Positions 1-10,357 of a stretch of DNA of 64,000 nucleotides are shown one piece after another. Each line of letters starts with the position of its first letter. Position 1 is the first letter of the stretch. The translations under genes were made by a program, and so were the position numbers. The notes beneath the pieces are model-generated. The model was not told where the DNA came from and did not search any database. It was given only the letters and a program-made list of their open reading frames with translations. The DNA is from Druceiella hillmani (Eukaryota > Arthropoda > Insecta > Lepidoptera > Hepialidae), in the NCBI GenBank assembly GCA_039881145.1, contig JAYKKI010000015.1:26868001-26932000 (forward strand), given 5' to 3'.

Positions 1-55
<55 letters not shown>

Positions 56-65
56 AATATATATA

Positions 66-103
<38 letters not shown>
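1..103. repeat. (AT)n microsatellite
   Basis: Nearly uninterrupted AT dinucleotides with a few C and G interruptions. It begins at the window edge, so its true length is unknown. Confidence 0.97.
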
Positions 104-107
<4 letters not shown>

Positions 108-2375
108 CACATATAAACATACGTTATATTTGAATACACGTATGTGCTTAATGCTTTATATTGGGGACAAATTGATTTCAATAAAGAAAACAGATTTCAT
201 TAAAATTGCACGTTTTCGTGCTTTTTAATATTAAACAATCCAAACAATCCTAAAATATTGAAATAAAAATACATAAACATTTTTCTTTAGTGTAGGATAC
301 ACACATTTTAATATATTAAATGTAATACATTTGTCAAATACGTAAATTAATAAAATAATAATTACTGCCTCAAAACTAAATTTATTTTTAGTTAAAAATT
401 TATTATAATATAATAAAGAAACATGGTATATATTTGATATATTTCTCATTTTGCGAAAACCTGCAAATCTACCAATGTCAAGAATCGAAATGTAACGTCG
501 AAATAAGAGAATGTACCAATCTTGTTACATTCAACGAAGTTACGTAGACGAAAAGGTACCGGGCAATCCGATACATAATATATCCTTCATATAGATATTT
601 ATTTAATATAAAAACTGTATAATTTTCCAATTTTAAAAACGTGTATTTTCAGAAATATCCATATTGTCAACCGAGTTCATAAAAAAAATTATTCCAATTA
701 TGAGTATCCGTTTCGACTTCAGCTAATATTTTAAAGCAAAATGGGTACTAAGTATAACTCCATCTTCATAAACTAGGATTTCTTAAAAGCTTTTCAATTC
801 TAGCATAATTATCATGTCAACTTCACGACACGCGTGGAAATGAAGTTCTATTTCCGGGTACATTACTTACGGTAACTGAAGTTAAATTTACTTTTCCTTT
901 TAGGATTGGCTTTTTAAAGTATTTTAGAACGTTGACGAAGGATGACAGGTACTTTGATGGCAGGTATGCTTTTTTAGAAATAATCTCTCGTCATAAATAC
1001 TTTCACGTATACGCGAGTTATCGCTTTAGTTTAGTCTGTACCAGAGAATTGCTGTACACTTCAAAATACATTTATATATTATGGCTCTTCTGTCTGCAAA
1101 AGCGAAAGATAAATATAATCAGCAATATTTTATATTAAACTTTATAAAGGTCAGATTCTGAGAGGGCCTAATTCTGAAAAAGTTTTCATAATCCTAAATC
1201 GGTCCACCGAAAGGTTTCAATATTTACATATTTAATTATTTTGCAGTGTATTTATGTTACATGTATTTGATATCTTCATAATCGGTAACTGCTGGCTTCA
1301 ATTACTTTTAGCTTGTATTTTTCGTACTGTCAATTTACACCAGTGTTGCAAGAAGGAAATATTTACTTGTTACGCCATCACATCGATAATATTCATAGAG
1401 TGAAGCAGCTTAAAATTAATATGCAATGAAACAAATTTGAAATAAATATTTAACTCTATGATTTCTCTCTTGTATTATGGGGCCCGCCATTAGTTGACCG
1501 AACTTAACCTTTTTAAAAATGATAAAACTATAACCGTGGGTGAATTAAGCGATTTACAATGACAAGTAAAAAATACATCCACCAATCAGAGCATATTGTG
1601 ATACATTCCGGTTCTTGCTGCGAGAGCGTCATAGTAACTCACCAACCAGGATTGGCAGCTGTTAGATATATTTTCTGTATAGTTTTGTATACAGGATAAT
1701 TTCCGAGACTACTTATCTGATTCATATTTGGGTGAAAAAGTTCGAAAAAACAAAATTTGTCAACTTTCACTTTTTTCAAATTCTTTGATAAGCACTGAGA
1801 ATATAAATGTATGACTTATTTATTAGTATATGTATAAGTATTTAATTAGATGATAAATTGATTTGTAATAAGAAATTGGAAAAAAAATTGCGTAAATATC
1901 ATTACTATTTTCCACAATGAAATTCGTTTTTACTGCTCATATATTTTCAAAGGTTTACGCAGCGTCTAGCTAGATATATTCACTAATTATTTAAGTACTT
2001 AGTTTTCATACATAATGAAAGTATACATATGCAAGTACTTTTTCTAATTGGATATATTCTGTTCTGAATATTTTCTGTATATTAATTTCACGTTAATTTT
2101 AGAGGTAACGTTAAGAATTTTGAAATAAAGTCTAAATAGGAAGACATGTATTATCATTAAAAACAGTAAAATAAATGAGATTTCAAGTTGTTTCAAAATT
2201 GACTTTACTAACAAAAAATCTTGATTTAATTAAAAAGAGTGCACGTTAGTTAATATTAATTGATTCATAACTAGAAAAACATTATCAATGAAACCACTGA
2301 AATAATGCATTTCCGATGAAAATTCGAGTGATAAAAAAATCAAGTATATGATATAAATTCTTTATTATGGCGTAT
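104..2375. other. AT-rich DNA, nothing recognised
   Basis: No coding potential, RNA gene or repeat was recognised. Open frames here (for example 231-449 minus and 932-1138 plus) are low-complexity and have no family resemblance. A short GC-rich spot near 1480-1500 (GGGGCCCGCC) stands alone. Confidence 0.6.
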
Positions 2376-2846
2376 GCTCTTCCATATTTCCATAAATAAT
2401 TTTTAGTAAAAAATTGGTTATGTCCAAGTCAGTTTTATTCAATCCCGTGATATTGTAGATATCTCTACACACGATAGCCCACCACGAAGTTCCAAACTAC
2501 ACTACCGGAGACTGTCCCTTAATCGGAAGTGCTTCGCAGCTATTTCGATACCCCCATAACTTAGTTACGGCAAAAATTTAACTTAAAATATGTGTAAAAA
2601 CTACAGTACTATCAAATATATTTCATTTAAAATATACAACAAATCCTAAATTTCTTAGCTCCCTCACTAACTCGTAGAACATCAAAACCTACAGGTTAGT
2701 TTCAGAAAACTAAAAGCAAAGTTTATTTCAATGTACCAATCAAGTCTCATACTGTAAGTATGAAGTAAATAAAAACATTTCCAATTTCTTTTATTTTTAT
2801 ATAAACTTGGTTTGATATTATTACTATTTCCTTGAAAAGTATGTGT

Positions 2847-2890
<44 letters not shown>

Positions 2891-3412
2891 CTTCTTGCTT
2901 CTTCCAACATTTTATTCCTGTTTACATTTTATAAGGCTGCGCCTTTGAAAAACTAACTTCGTTACATAAGAGATTGCCAAATTTATAATAAATAGTTTAA
3001 TTTGAGACACCTGAAAAACTTGGGCTTCGTTGAAAGGAATTTGATTGATTGGTACATTAAAATAAACTTTGCTTTTAGTTTTCTGAAACTAACCTGTAGG
3101 TTTTGATGTTCTGCGAGTTAGTGAGGGAGCTAAGAAATTTAGAATTTTTTGTATATTTGAAATTAAATATATTTGATAGTACTGTAGTTTTTACACATAT
3201 TTTAAGTGAAATTTTTGCCGTAATTAAGTTATGGGGGTATCGAAATAGTTGCGAAACACTCCCAATTAAGGGACAGTCTCCGGTAGTGTAGTTTGGAAAT
3301 TCGTGGCGGGCTATCGTGTGTAGAGATATCTACAATATCACGGGATTGAATAAAACTGATTTGGACATAACCAATTTTTTACTAAAAATTATTTATAGAA
3401 ATATGGAAGAGC
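2376..3412. repeat. Large foldback (inverted-repeat) element
   Basis: The left arm 2376-2743 and right arm 3045-3412 are reverse complements of each other over 368 bases each. Only scattered substitutions and small indels separate them. The arms begin and end with GCTCTTCCATATTTC and its complement. The 301-base spacer (2744-3044) holds an (AT)n tract at 2855-2886. No target-site duplication is obvious at the outer edges, so the class of mobile element is not settled. It may be a foldback transposon, a MITE-like element, or two head-to-head copies of a dispersed repeat. If transcribed, it would form a long hairpin RNA. The open frame at 3103-3291 lies in the right arm and is not a credible gene. 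Confidence 0.9.
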
Positions 3413-3861
3413 AAATTATAAAAGGCTCGACTTGGCGGCATAATTTAATGTCTATATATTTAATTAAAAACATAACGTTGTGATATGACAACACTAAGTC
3501 ATTTTATTTTTAGATATTAAAAATATATATTTCAGGGGATATTATTCGCCATATTCTGTAATTGATTCCACAGTAAAACATTTTAAATAATTACTTAAGT
3601 TAGCAATTTTTTTAGAAAAAAAATTTTCCGTTAATTTCCAAATAACGTCAAAATGAATCAACAACTGTGTCATCTATGTGATAGAAAACACATCCATTCC
3701 TTGGGAATTAAATAAAGCATCTGATTACGTGTTAGTCTACGAACAACTTTGGATCGTAGACTGTTTATGTGTAAATGGATATAATTTCATGGAGATTATT
3801 CCAAATTTAACAATGGCTTAAAGTAACAAATACACTAGTTTTCTGAGATTGAAATATTAAT

Positions 3862-3951
3862 CTTCAGTAATGTATAAAATATTTACATAATCTAATATGT
3901 AATACAATGTTAATATTTTAGATTATGCAAATATTTTATATATCACTGAAG
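3862..3951. other. Long perfect-looking hairpin, pre-miRNA-like
   Basis: A 34-base arm at 3862-3895 pairs with 3918-3951 across a 22-base loop. Only two A-C mismatches and one G-U wobble occur in the stem. Arm length, loop size and near-perfect pairing suit either a pre-miRNA or a small MITE remnant. Transcription cannot be judged from sequence. Confidence 0.7.
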
Positions 3952-4021
3952 AAACTAAGTTTTTTTTAATTGACAAAGCAAAATAAGCTTACCATCTAGT
4001 AAATTTATTTACCATGCCGTT

Positions 4022-4075
4022 TATCAGACGATTATGAACGTTATTATGTATCAGACGATTATGAACGTTATTATG
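4022..4075. repeat. 27-base tandem duplication
   Basis: Two identical adjacent copies of a 27-base unit starting TATCAGACGATTATGAACG occupy 4022-4048 and 4049-4075. Perfect identity suggests a recent slip or duplication. Confidence 0.9.
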
Positions 4076-4473
4076 AACATATGTACGTAAGCAAAAATAT
4101 CACCATTTATTTAAAGTAACGTATTGACTTATAAACATATAAGTTAAGGATGAATCATGTGTCAAGAAAACAAAGTCGGCGAAGGACCTTTTTAAAAATA
4201 AGAAAATTTAAAAGTATTCAAAAAGTATTTGCAAGTCGTGTGATGATGCAAATGTGATGCTATGATGTTATGAGGGTGCAAACCGTTTCACCCTATACTT
4301 AAAGAATGTAATGGAAGTGACTTATTTGAGTAGCTTATTATATTACATCAACGGTGACAGGCTTTTTGTTTGCTGCGAATATTTACGAGTTTAATATATA
4401 AATTTATAAACTGTCTATGTAGGTTAATTTTGAATATAAAAGTATATTTGTAAGATGTATTTATATATAAGTA

Positions 4474-4478
<5 letters not shown>

Positions 4479-4516
<38 letters not shown>
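4479..4516. repeat. (AT)n microsatellite
   Basis: Pure AT dinucleotide run of about 19 units. Confidence 0.97.
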
Positions 4517-4519
<3 letters not shown>

Positions 4520-5160
4520 ATGAATATTATGTAAGTAACCAAAAAATATTTTTGTAAAAGATTTTCATTATATTAAATATGAAGTCGTGAATGGAGTAGA
4601 AAAATAGATTTCATTACAGCCCAATCCCCAGAATTAAATGAAGCTGATCATGTGAAAAGGAAGCTGATATACATACATATACAGTAAACAAAATATTGGA
4701 TATTTTTAACTCAAAATAAAGAGAAACGCATTATATCCAGAACCGAAAGTGTATCAATATTAACAGTATAGCCAAATAATATTTTAAATACAAACATGTG
4801 TCACCTTATAAACACTTCTCAAAAGAGCGGACGACGCAAGTGTATAACAGTGTCCGTGAATATTTAATTAAGGTTGACTTCGTTTAGAAAACCAAATATT
4901 TCTGTTATCTTTTTATTGCTTTAATCGATGGCTGAAATGAAAATTTTGCATTTATAACCTCGATAAAAGGTACATTTTGCGGATATATTGGAATGTGTAG
5001 GTGAGGAATGTAATAAATTCGTCATTTTAAATTATTTCTGTGTGTTTTCTATATTGGCAGATTCATTTTAAAATAATATTATAATAAACCCATTATCCTG
5101 AATAAATTTATTTACATAACATTATGAATAGTTTATATTGTATAGAATCATCATTTTTAA

Positions 5161-5705
5161 CTTAAGACCTATATTATTCCATTGGGAAAAATCAGTGTAG
5201 CTCCCGAATCTGAATCTATAAAGACTACTCAACATTTATGGAAGTTGTATGTTAAACACAAATCTGCGTTTCCTAAGAAGGAAGAAAATTTCAAGATTCA
5301 CATAATGGTTTATCCAAATTTTCACAGGTTTATGCTAATGAATGATGTTCACGATGATGATTGACATTAAACAGGAGCGCCACAAGCAGTAAAAGAATTG
5401 AATTTTGTGAATAGTGCAGTCATTGTTAACTTTATTTTGAAATAGCGAAATTTTTATAATTTTGCAAAACAGCCAGGTTTACAAAGAATTTCCCATGATG
5501 TGAATGAAATAAAATTTTGGAGAAACCTGGCACTGTTATATATACGTATGATCACAGAAAAATTAAATCCCTTAATAGTTACAAAATCCATAGAAGAGCG
5601 CCCTCCTTTATGACAAAATTTACTAAAGTGCTGGTCTCGAACACATCAGTATTCAGGTCTTTTTGCAGTCTCATAAACATTGAAAAGGGCAGCGATGAAA
5701 AGTAA
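5161..5705 (+). pseudogene. Broken coding-like stretch, origin unknown
   Basis: Two non-overlapping open segments in different frames, 5182-5364 and 5517-5705, look more protein-like than surrounding chance frames. They are hydrophilic, with mixed Lys, Glu, Ser and Thr and few Ile-Tyr runs. The region between them (about 5370-5520) also reads as plausible protein in another frame, interrupted by stops. The simplest reading is one former coding region of roughly 180 codons with at least two frameshifts and several stops. I do not recognise the family. A transposon gene, an endogenous viral fragment or a decayed host gene are all possible. No terminal repeats were found around it. Confidence 0.4.
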
Positions 5706-6724
5706 TAATTATAAATAATTACTACTTTTAAGTTACTTGCCTAAAACTTTAAACGCGTTACTTTGAAAACGTATTTTTTTAAAAATGAAAAGGGAGGTAA
5801 ACGACTTGATTAATTTACTTCAACCGAGTATTTATTGAAATATTACTTAATCAAATTGAAATATTACTTAATAGTTATAAAAACATTTAAAAAATCATTT
5901 TCACATTTTTTAAATATAAATATAAAGTTTTTTCGAACGCCATTTTGTTATCATTTTTGTTAGAATAAAAGTATGATTTTTAGTACTCTTCAAATATATT
6001 GAAATATATATTTGGGAAATTACGAACTAAAATTTTATTGGTCCTCTGAACTGGATTTCCTCTTAATACATTAATATATTAGGAGTTAAATGTTCGTACA
6101 TAATTAAAATACATTTGTATAATATTTGTTACCACAAAGTAGATGTAAAAAAATATTTAAAATATTGTAAACGCTTTTTTGACCACAATGTACGCCTTAT
6201 GGTTTTCAGTCAATTGCTTTGTTTTACTAGGCAGAGAAATTTATTGAATTGTTTGCCGAGGTTATTATTAATACAAAAAATTAGTAATTTACAAAAATTA
6301 ATACACTGAATTACGTTTCTAATATTCCCGTAGTAAATGTTCAAATCATAACCTTGTAATATTTGTATATTATAAAGCCATCTATTAACAGAACTATGGA
6401 AAATAAAATGGTGAAAAGAATAATGTTTTTAAGGTACCGATATAAGGCTTCAAGTTGTCTGGGTAATAAAGTACATTAACTGTTCACTGGGAGATTGAGG
6501 CAGGAAATTTTACTCTTTTGAGAAAAAAATTCAACAAAGCAAGGAAGAGACATCGTCATAGAAGTACAAAGTTAACCTTTTATACAAATGTTTATATGAG
6601 TGATCGGCTAGTGCCCATCAAAGATCTGACTGTCTCGATTTTACATGTTGTTGCTTCTTGTGTACCAGATTAAAGTAGTTCTTTAAACCTTTGTTGGATA
6701 ATTATATCTTGGTACTCCTTACGT
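5706..6724. other. AT-rich DNA, nothing recognised
   Basis: No coding or repeat structure that I can support. The frame at 6115-6309 is probably chance. Confidence 0.55.
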
Positions 6725-7400
6725 TAAGATGTGCTTTTGGTTTGATAGATCTTTGCTAATAGCCCACCTGAAGATGTTGTAATACAACGAAATCTAGGTC
6801 GTTGTAAAGAAAGTAGAAATGAACATTACCTGGTTTAATTTAATTGTGACTAGGTATTTAATGTGAAATTTTTCGTTCAACATGATTTACCGCGTATGGC
6901 TAACACTTTAAAACTGTCATACACCTATGTACGATATCATACCACGTATGGCTAATACTTTAAAATTGTCATAACACTTTTAAACTTTAGAAATAAACAT
7001 TACCTGGTTTAATTTAATTGTGATTGTGTGTGTATGGCTAATACTTTAAAACTGTCATACACCTATGTACGATATCTTACTACGTATGGCTAACACTTTA
7101 AAACTATCATAACACTTTTAAACTTTAGAAATAAACATTACCTAATTTAATTTAATTGTGACCTTTGTACAGTTTGCATTGTGGCTTCACTGATGTTATT
7201 CTGTGTTTTTCAACTTTAATTTCTATAGCATATCATGAATATTACGTCATTTGCGAGCAAAAGAGTAACTAATGCCTTTAATCATGCATCTCATAACGGA
7301 CAAATTAATTTTTAATATTCCACAAACATTTAGGTATTTAAAGTGAAATTTTTCGTTCAACATGATTTACCACGTATGGCTAACACTTTAAAACTGTCTC
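6725..7400 (+). repeat. Composite repeat carrying a hammerhead-like module
   Basis: Begins with the ribozyme-like segment (6764-6804), continues into a conserved tail ending TTTAATTTAATTGTGA near 6850, then into internal duplications. A module of about 135 bases with GTATGGCTAA and ACTTTAAAACT motifs, ending in the same TTTAATTTAATTGTGA tail, occurs at about 6893-7025 and again at 7028-7161. A separate segment starting TAGGTATTTAA occurs at 6851-6918 and again at 7331-7397. The shared tail links this region to the foldback copies at 26.96 and 53.37 kb, which end in related AATTTAATTGT sequence. It may be the end of a Penelope-like element or a small retrozyme-like repeat, but no reverse transcriptase is present. 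Confidence 0.7.
6764..6804 (+). ncRNA. Hammerhead-ribozyme-like motif, copy 1
   Basis: Reading 5' to 3': half of stem I (CCAC, 6764-6767), core CTGAAGA (6768-6774), one extra T, stem II GTTGT-AAT-ACAAC (6776-6788), core GAAA (6789-6792), a minimal stem III ending GGT, then C6800 as the expected cleavage position. This is the order of a type I hammerhead (CUGANGA, GAAA, UH). The very short stem III is known from hammerheads in Penelope-like elements. Weak points are the extra base between CTGAAGA and stem II, a T-C mismatch in stem I (GTTG opposite CCAC) and a G-U pair in stem III. Catalysis is unproven. Confidence 0.5.
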
Positions 7401-8392
7401 TTGTCGGACGATGGATATTCGAATAACGCTTCGTGATGGTCCGTTTAATTTATTTTATTATATTCAATGTGGAGTTTACAATTCTCGGCTCATAATATAA
7501 TTGTCCCATCGATCATTGTGCTCCGTGTTGTCGTGCTCTGCGTTCCACGTGATATTGTATGCTTATTCATTTGGACGTTTTCGAGTATATTTCGTTTTCG
7601 ATATGCTTTATAGGTTATCTATCCCATGTAGAATAAATTTGATAAATGATATACAAAGCGTATGCTAATAGCTTATAGGACAATATAATAATTTGGTTAT
7701 TCCCAGCTTTACTAACGCAATTTATTAATTGTATGTATTAAGTATATATTTCGCAAATGAAAAAAAATGATACGAGTACGTAACATTTCTATAACACTCC
7801 TGACAAAAATATTGATATTCCAATTAACTGTCTAAATATATTGTTCAGCATAAATTTCACAGATGTAAAAATATCCTGAATTTATGAAAACCTTGCCATC
7901 TAATTAAAACCATCTAGCATTTTTATAGTTTCCCAGTAAACTTTATGTAAACTTGCCTTTTTCATAATTTTAAATTTATTAACTTCAAAAATGGAGAGTA
8001 TACATGTTTTCGTTTATGTTTTGAACAATATTTCTAGAAATACCTCACGTAAAATTTTGTAATATAAAATCTTGAAATTCTCTTAATTTGTTTTTTCAAC
8101 TGATACCTCAAAATAAGTATTTTCCTTGTTTATTTTATTACAAATATTATACAATTATTTTTATTCAACTTAAATTCAAATCAAATATTTTTACTCTTAC
8201 TAATGCAAAATATGGGAGTGGCTTTAATTTGTCGTACTAATGGAAACTTTAGCACTATGAAAATCTACATCAAATACGTAAGTTATCTGATTCCCCTTTT
8301 ATCTTTCTTCTTTAAAAAAAACTTAACCGGCGACTTTTTTTCTTATTTGTAAAGATTTTGTTCGCGGTGTTGCAACCGCGGTTTACTTGGTC
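7401..8392. other. Anonymous intergenic DNA
   Basis: The first 250 bases are less AT-rich and of normal complexity, but no frame or RNA was recognised. The rest is ordinary AT-rich sequence. Confidence 0.5.
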
Positions 8393-8645
8393 TAGGGTAG
8401 GGTGGTATAAGTTTGCGCAATTTGCAATCAACGGCTCATAAAATGAAAAATGCAAATGTTATCTGAGATCCATTATTTATTTTTTAATCCTTAGTATCTA
8501 AGCAACAAATCGACATACTAATTATAACAAAAAATATGTAACCTTCTGAGTAATTAACTTAAAACCACAAATCGGGAAATGAGCAATTTTATACATCCCA
8601 GTGTGTAAAATTGCGTATTGATATCGATAAGATTGCGCAGCTATG

Positions 8646-8783
8646 TTATTTGCACAAATCACAAACATAAGCCCCGGAGCCACTATAGTCTGAACAATTT
8701 TCGTGCCACCACTCTCCACAGGTGCTGCACGCGATCCAGTCTTCTTCTATTGGCTCCTTGTATACTTCGTTACATCCTAGACA
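8646..8783 (-). pseudogene. C-terminal PHD-like zinc finger of the pogo transposase, out of frame
   Basis: On the minus strand this segment reads as a compact Cys/His finger ending at a stop (8646-8648). It starts CLGCNEVYKEP, continues to CSTCGEWWHENC and ends YVCDLCK. The spacing C-x2-C, C-x2-C, H-x2-C, C-x2-C fits a PHD-like finger, which some pogo/jerky-type transposases carry at their C terminus. It overlaps the last codons of the main transposase frame but lies in a different frame, after a long A run (T run on plus, near 8791-8802). A small indel there probably separated it from the lysine-rich tail. Confidence 0.75.
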
Positions 8784-9825
8784 TGTTCACATTTTTTTTT
8801 TTACTATTCTTTGGTTTCTTAAATGCTTTTTTCATCTTTTTGGTCTTTGATTCCTGTTTAGGTTTATTTTTCTGCTCATTTTCTTTCTCTAATTGAGCTT
8901 TATACGGTGAACTACTAATCACATCTGATTTTTTATGCTTCCGTATAGTATAATATAATATTTCCGTATAGTATAGTATAATAGGCTGATCTTTTGACGG
9001 TTTCGTGTGATATTTGAAATGGGTAAGCCAATCGAGAAAAAGATCCGAGTTTATAAAACTGGTGTCTGATACCATACCGACAGACCCAGGTGGTGCAGCA
9101 TCTAAGAGTTCTGCCTTCATCCTCTTCCTTCCAAATATAAATGCAGGCGGAATAAAATGACCAGTCGCGGACACAGCATTGATGACTGTCACATTTGTGC
9201 CTCGCTCTGCGCTGGCTATTTTGTTGACTGCTAGTTTACCCTTTCTAGACAGAACTTTAGGTTGTTTGTTAAGTACAGTGGATATACCTTTTTCATCCAT
9301 ATTATAAATAGACTGGGGTGGAAAGTTGTATGTGTCCATAATAGCTGATAAATTTATATAAAATCGTTCCACCTGTGGTCTGTTGAACCCCATTGCACGT
9401 GCAATGCTTGTGGAAGTTGGCTGCTTTAAGGAAATATCAGGATGCTGTTTCAAAAATGCACGGAGCCACTCCTTTCCTGCAATTTTAGAGTCTGTGTTGA
9501 ATCGATGAGGGATGTTGTTTTGTTCTGCATACTCGTAAGCTGCACTCCTCAACCCTTTAGCTGTTAAACCAATGTACATTTCGTCTAAGCTCTTCAAGTG
9601 ATCGCAAAAATCTTTTTCAACCTCCACCGAAAATGTTGTATCGAATCTGCCTAACTTTGTGGCACAATGTGATTGTTGTAAACGGAATCTTAAAGTAGAT
9701 TCTGCCATCCCTAAAGATGATGCCACAGCTCTTTTGCTTTTACCACTGTCAATTAGTCTGCGAGCTTCCTTCATAATATCATTAGAACAAGTCTGTCGCG
9801 AAGTTGTCCTTTGTCTTCTAGACAT
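8770..9825 (-). pseudogene. pogo/Tigger-like transposase, DDE domain internally deleted
   Basis: Cut-and-paste transposase acting on the element's own ends. From the N terminus it shows a Psq-type helix-turn-helix (SKRAVASSLGMAESTLRFR), a CENP-B-like DNA-binding segment (GKEWLRAFLKQHPDISLKQP) and the first part of a DDE_1 domain (NMDEKGISTV with the first catalytic Asp, then GHFIPPAFIFGRKRM). After KDQPIILYYT, where the second Asp block should follow, there is a short TATAC-rich repeat and then directly a lysine-rich tail. The second Asp and third acidic residue are therefore missing. I chose the start at 9825 (MSRRQRTT) because TTTTTGTTTCAG, a splice-acceptor-like site, lies just upstream; the open frame extends to 9894. 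The frame stays open, so decay may be recent or the truncated protein tolerated. Confidence 0.88.
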
Positions 9826-10357
9826 TCTGAAACAAAAACTATATTTATTGATACAATAAAAATATAATAAATATAACTGAATTTGAAATAACAAGCTATT
9901 TTAAAATATTATCAAATTAAAAAATAGTGGTGTATAAAATTGCGCGCGCAACTTTACACGCACTCGAAATGCGCAATGTTACACATTTAGGTAATATTCT
10001 AAACACCTTGATACTAACTCCATCTCTTATAAAATATTCGTACTACTTCCATCCAAGTCAAAACTTGAACTATACTACAACTACTAATAAAAATGTTACT
10101 ACATCGCTAAAATTAACAATACTTTTTGTTCAATAACACTTTCATTTATTAAAAAAATAATAATAAAAATAGATTTAAACTTTATACTCACGTATTTCTC
10201 TTGTTTGCCGCTGAATCCAAAAAAAAATTCGGGAGCACATACCGGCTTAGATAGCAAACAAAACACACCTGAAGTTGGTTACGAAGTTCACTCCGTTGAC
10301 TTGTTAGGAGATGTGCGCAATTTTATCGCCCGCGCAATCTTGTACCACCCTACCCTA

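Larger units (their letters stand above)
3413..5160. other. AT-rich DNA with small repeats only
   Basis: No gene recognised. It contains the hairpin at 3862-3951, a 27-base tandem duplication at 4022-4075 and an (AT)n tract at 4479-4516. The minus-strand frame at 4348-4542 is the (AT)n tract read as Ile-Tyr and is rejected. Confidence 0.6.
8393..10357 (-). mobile_element. pogo/Tigger-like Tc1-mariner DNA transposon, internally deleted
   Basis: The element spans 8395-10355 and is flanked by TA on both sides (8393-8394 and 10356-10357), the target duplication expected for Tc1/mariner/pogo elements. Its ends match as inverted repeats: GGGTAGGGTGGTATAAG on the left and GGGTAGGGTGGTACAAG on the complement of the right. 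Both run on into TTGCGC. The motif AAAATTGCG or TTGCGC recurs near both ends (about 8410, 8590-8640, 9935-9955 and 10310-10345), like subterminal transposase-binding repeats. The single gene runs on the minus strand and has lost its catalytic second half, so the copy is not self-mobile. Confidence 0.93.

Noticed and set aside
4348..4542. Minus-strand open frame over an (AT)n tract
   Set aside because: Dominated by Ile-Tyr repeats from the microsatellite. The same applies to frames at 34976-35277, 36980-37214, 38197-38536 and 60342-60581.
8618..8896. Plus-strand frame of 92 codons inside the pogo element
   Set aside because: It is antisense to the transposase tail and the PHD-like finger, and its Phe/Leu-rich composition reflects the complementary lysine codons.
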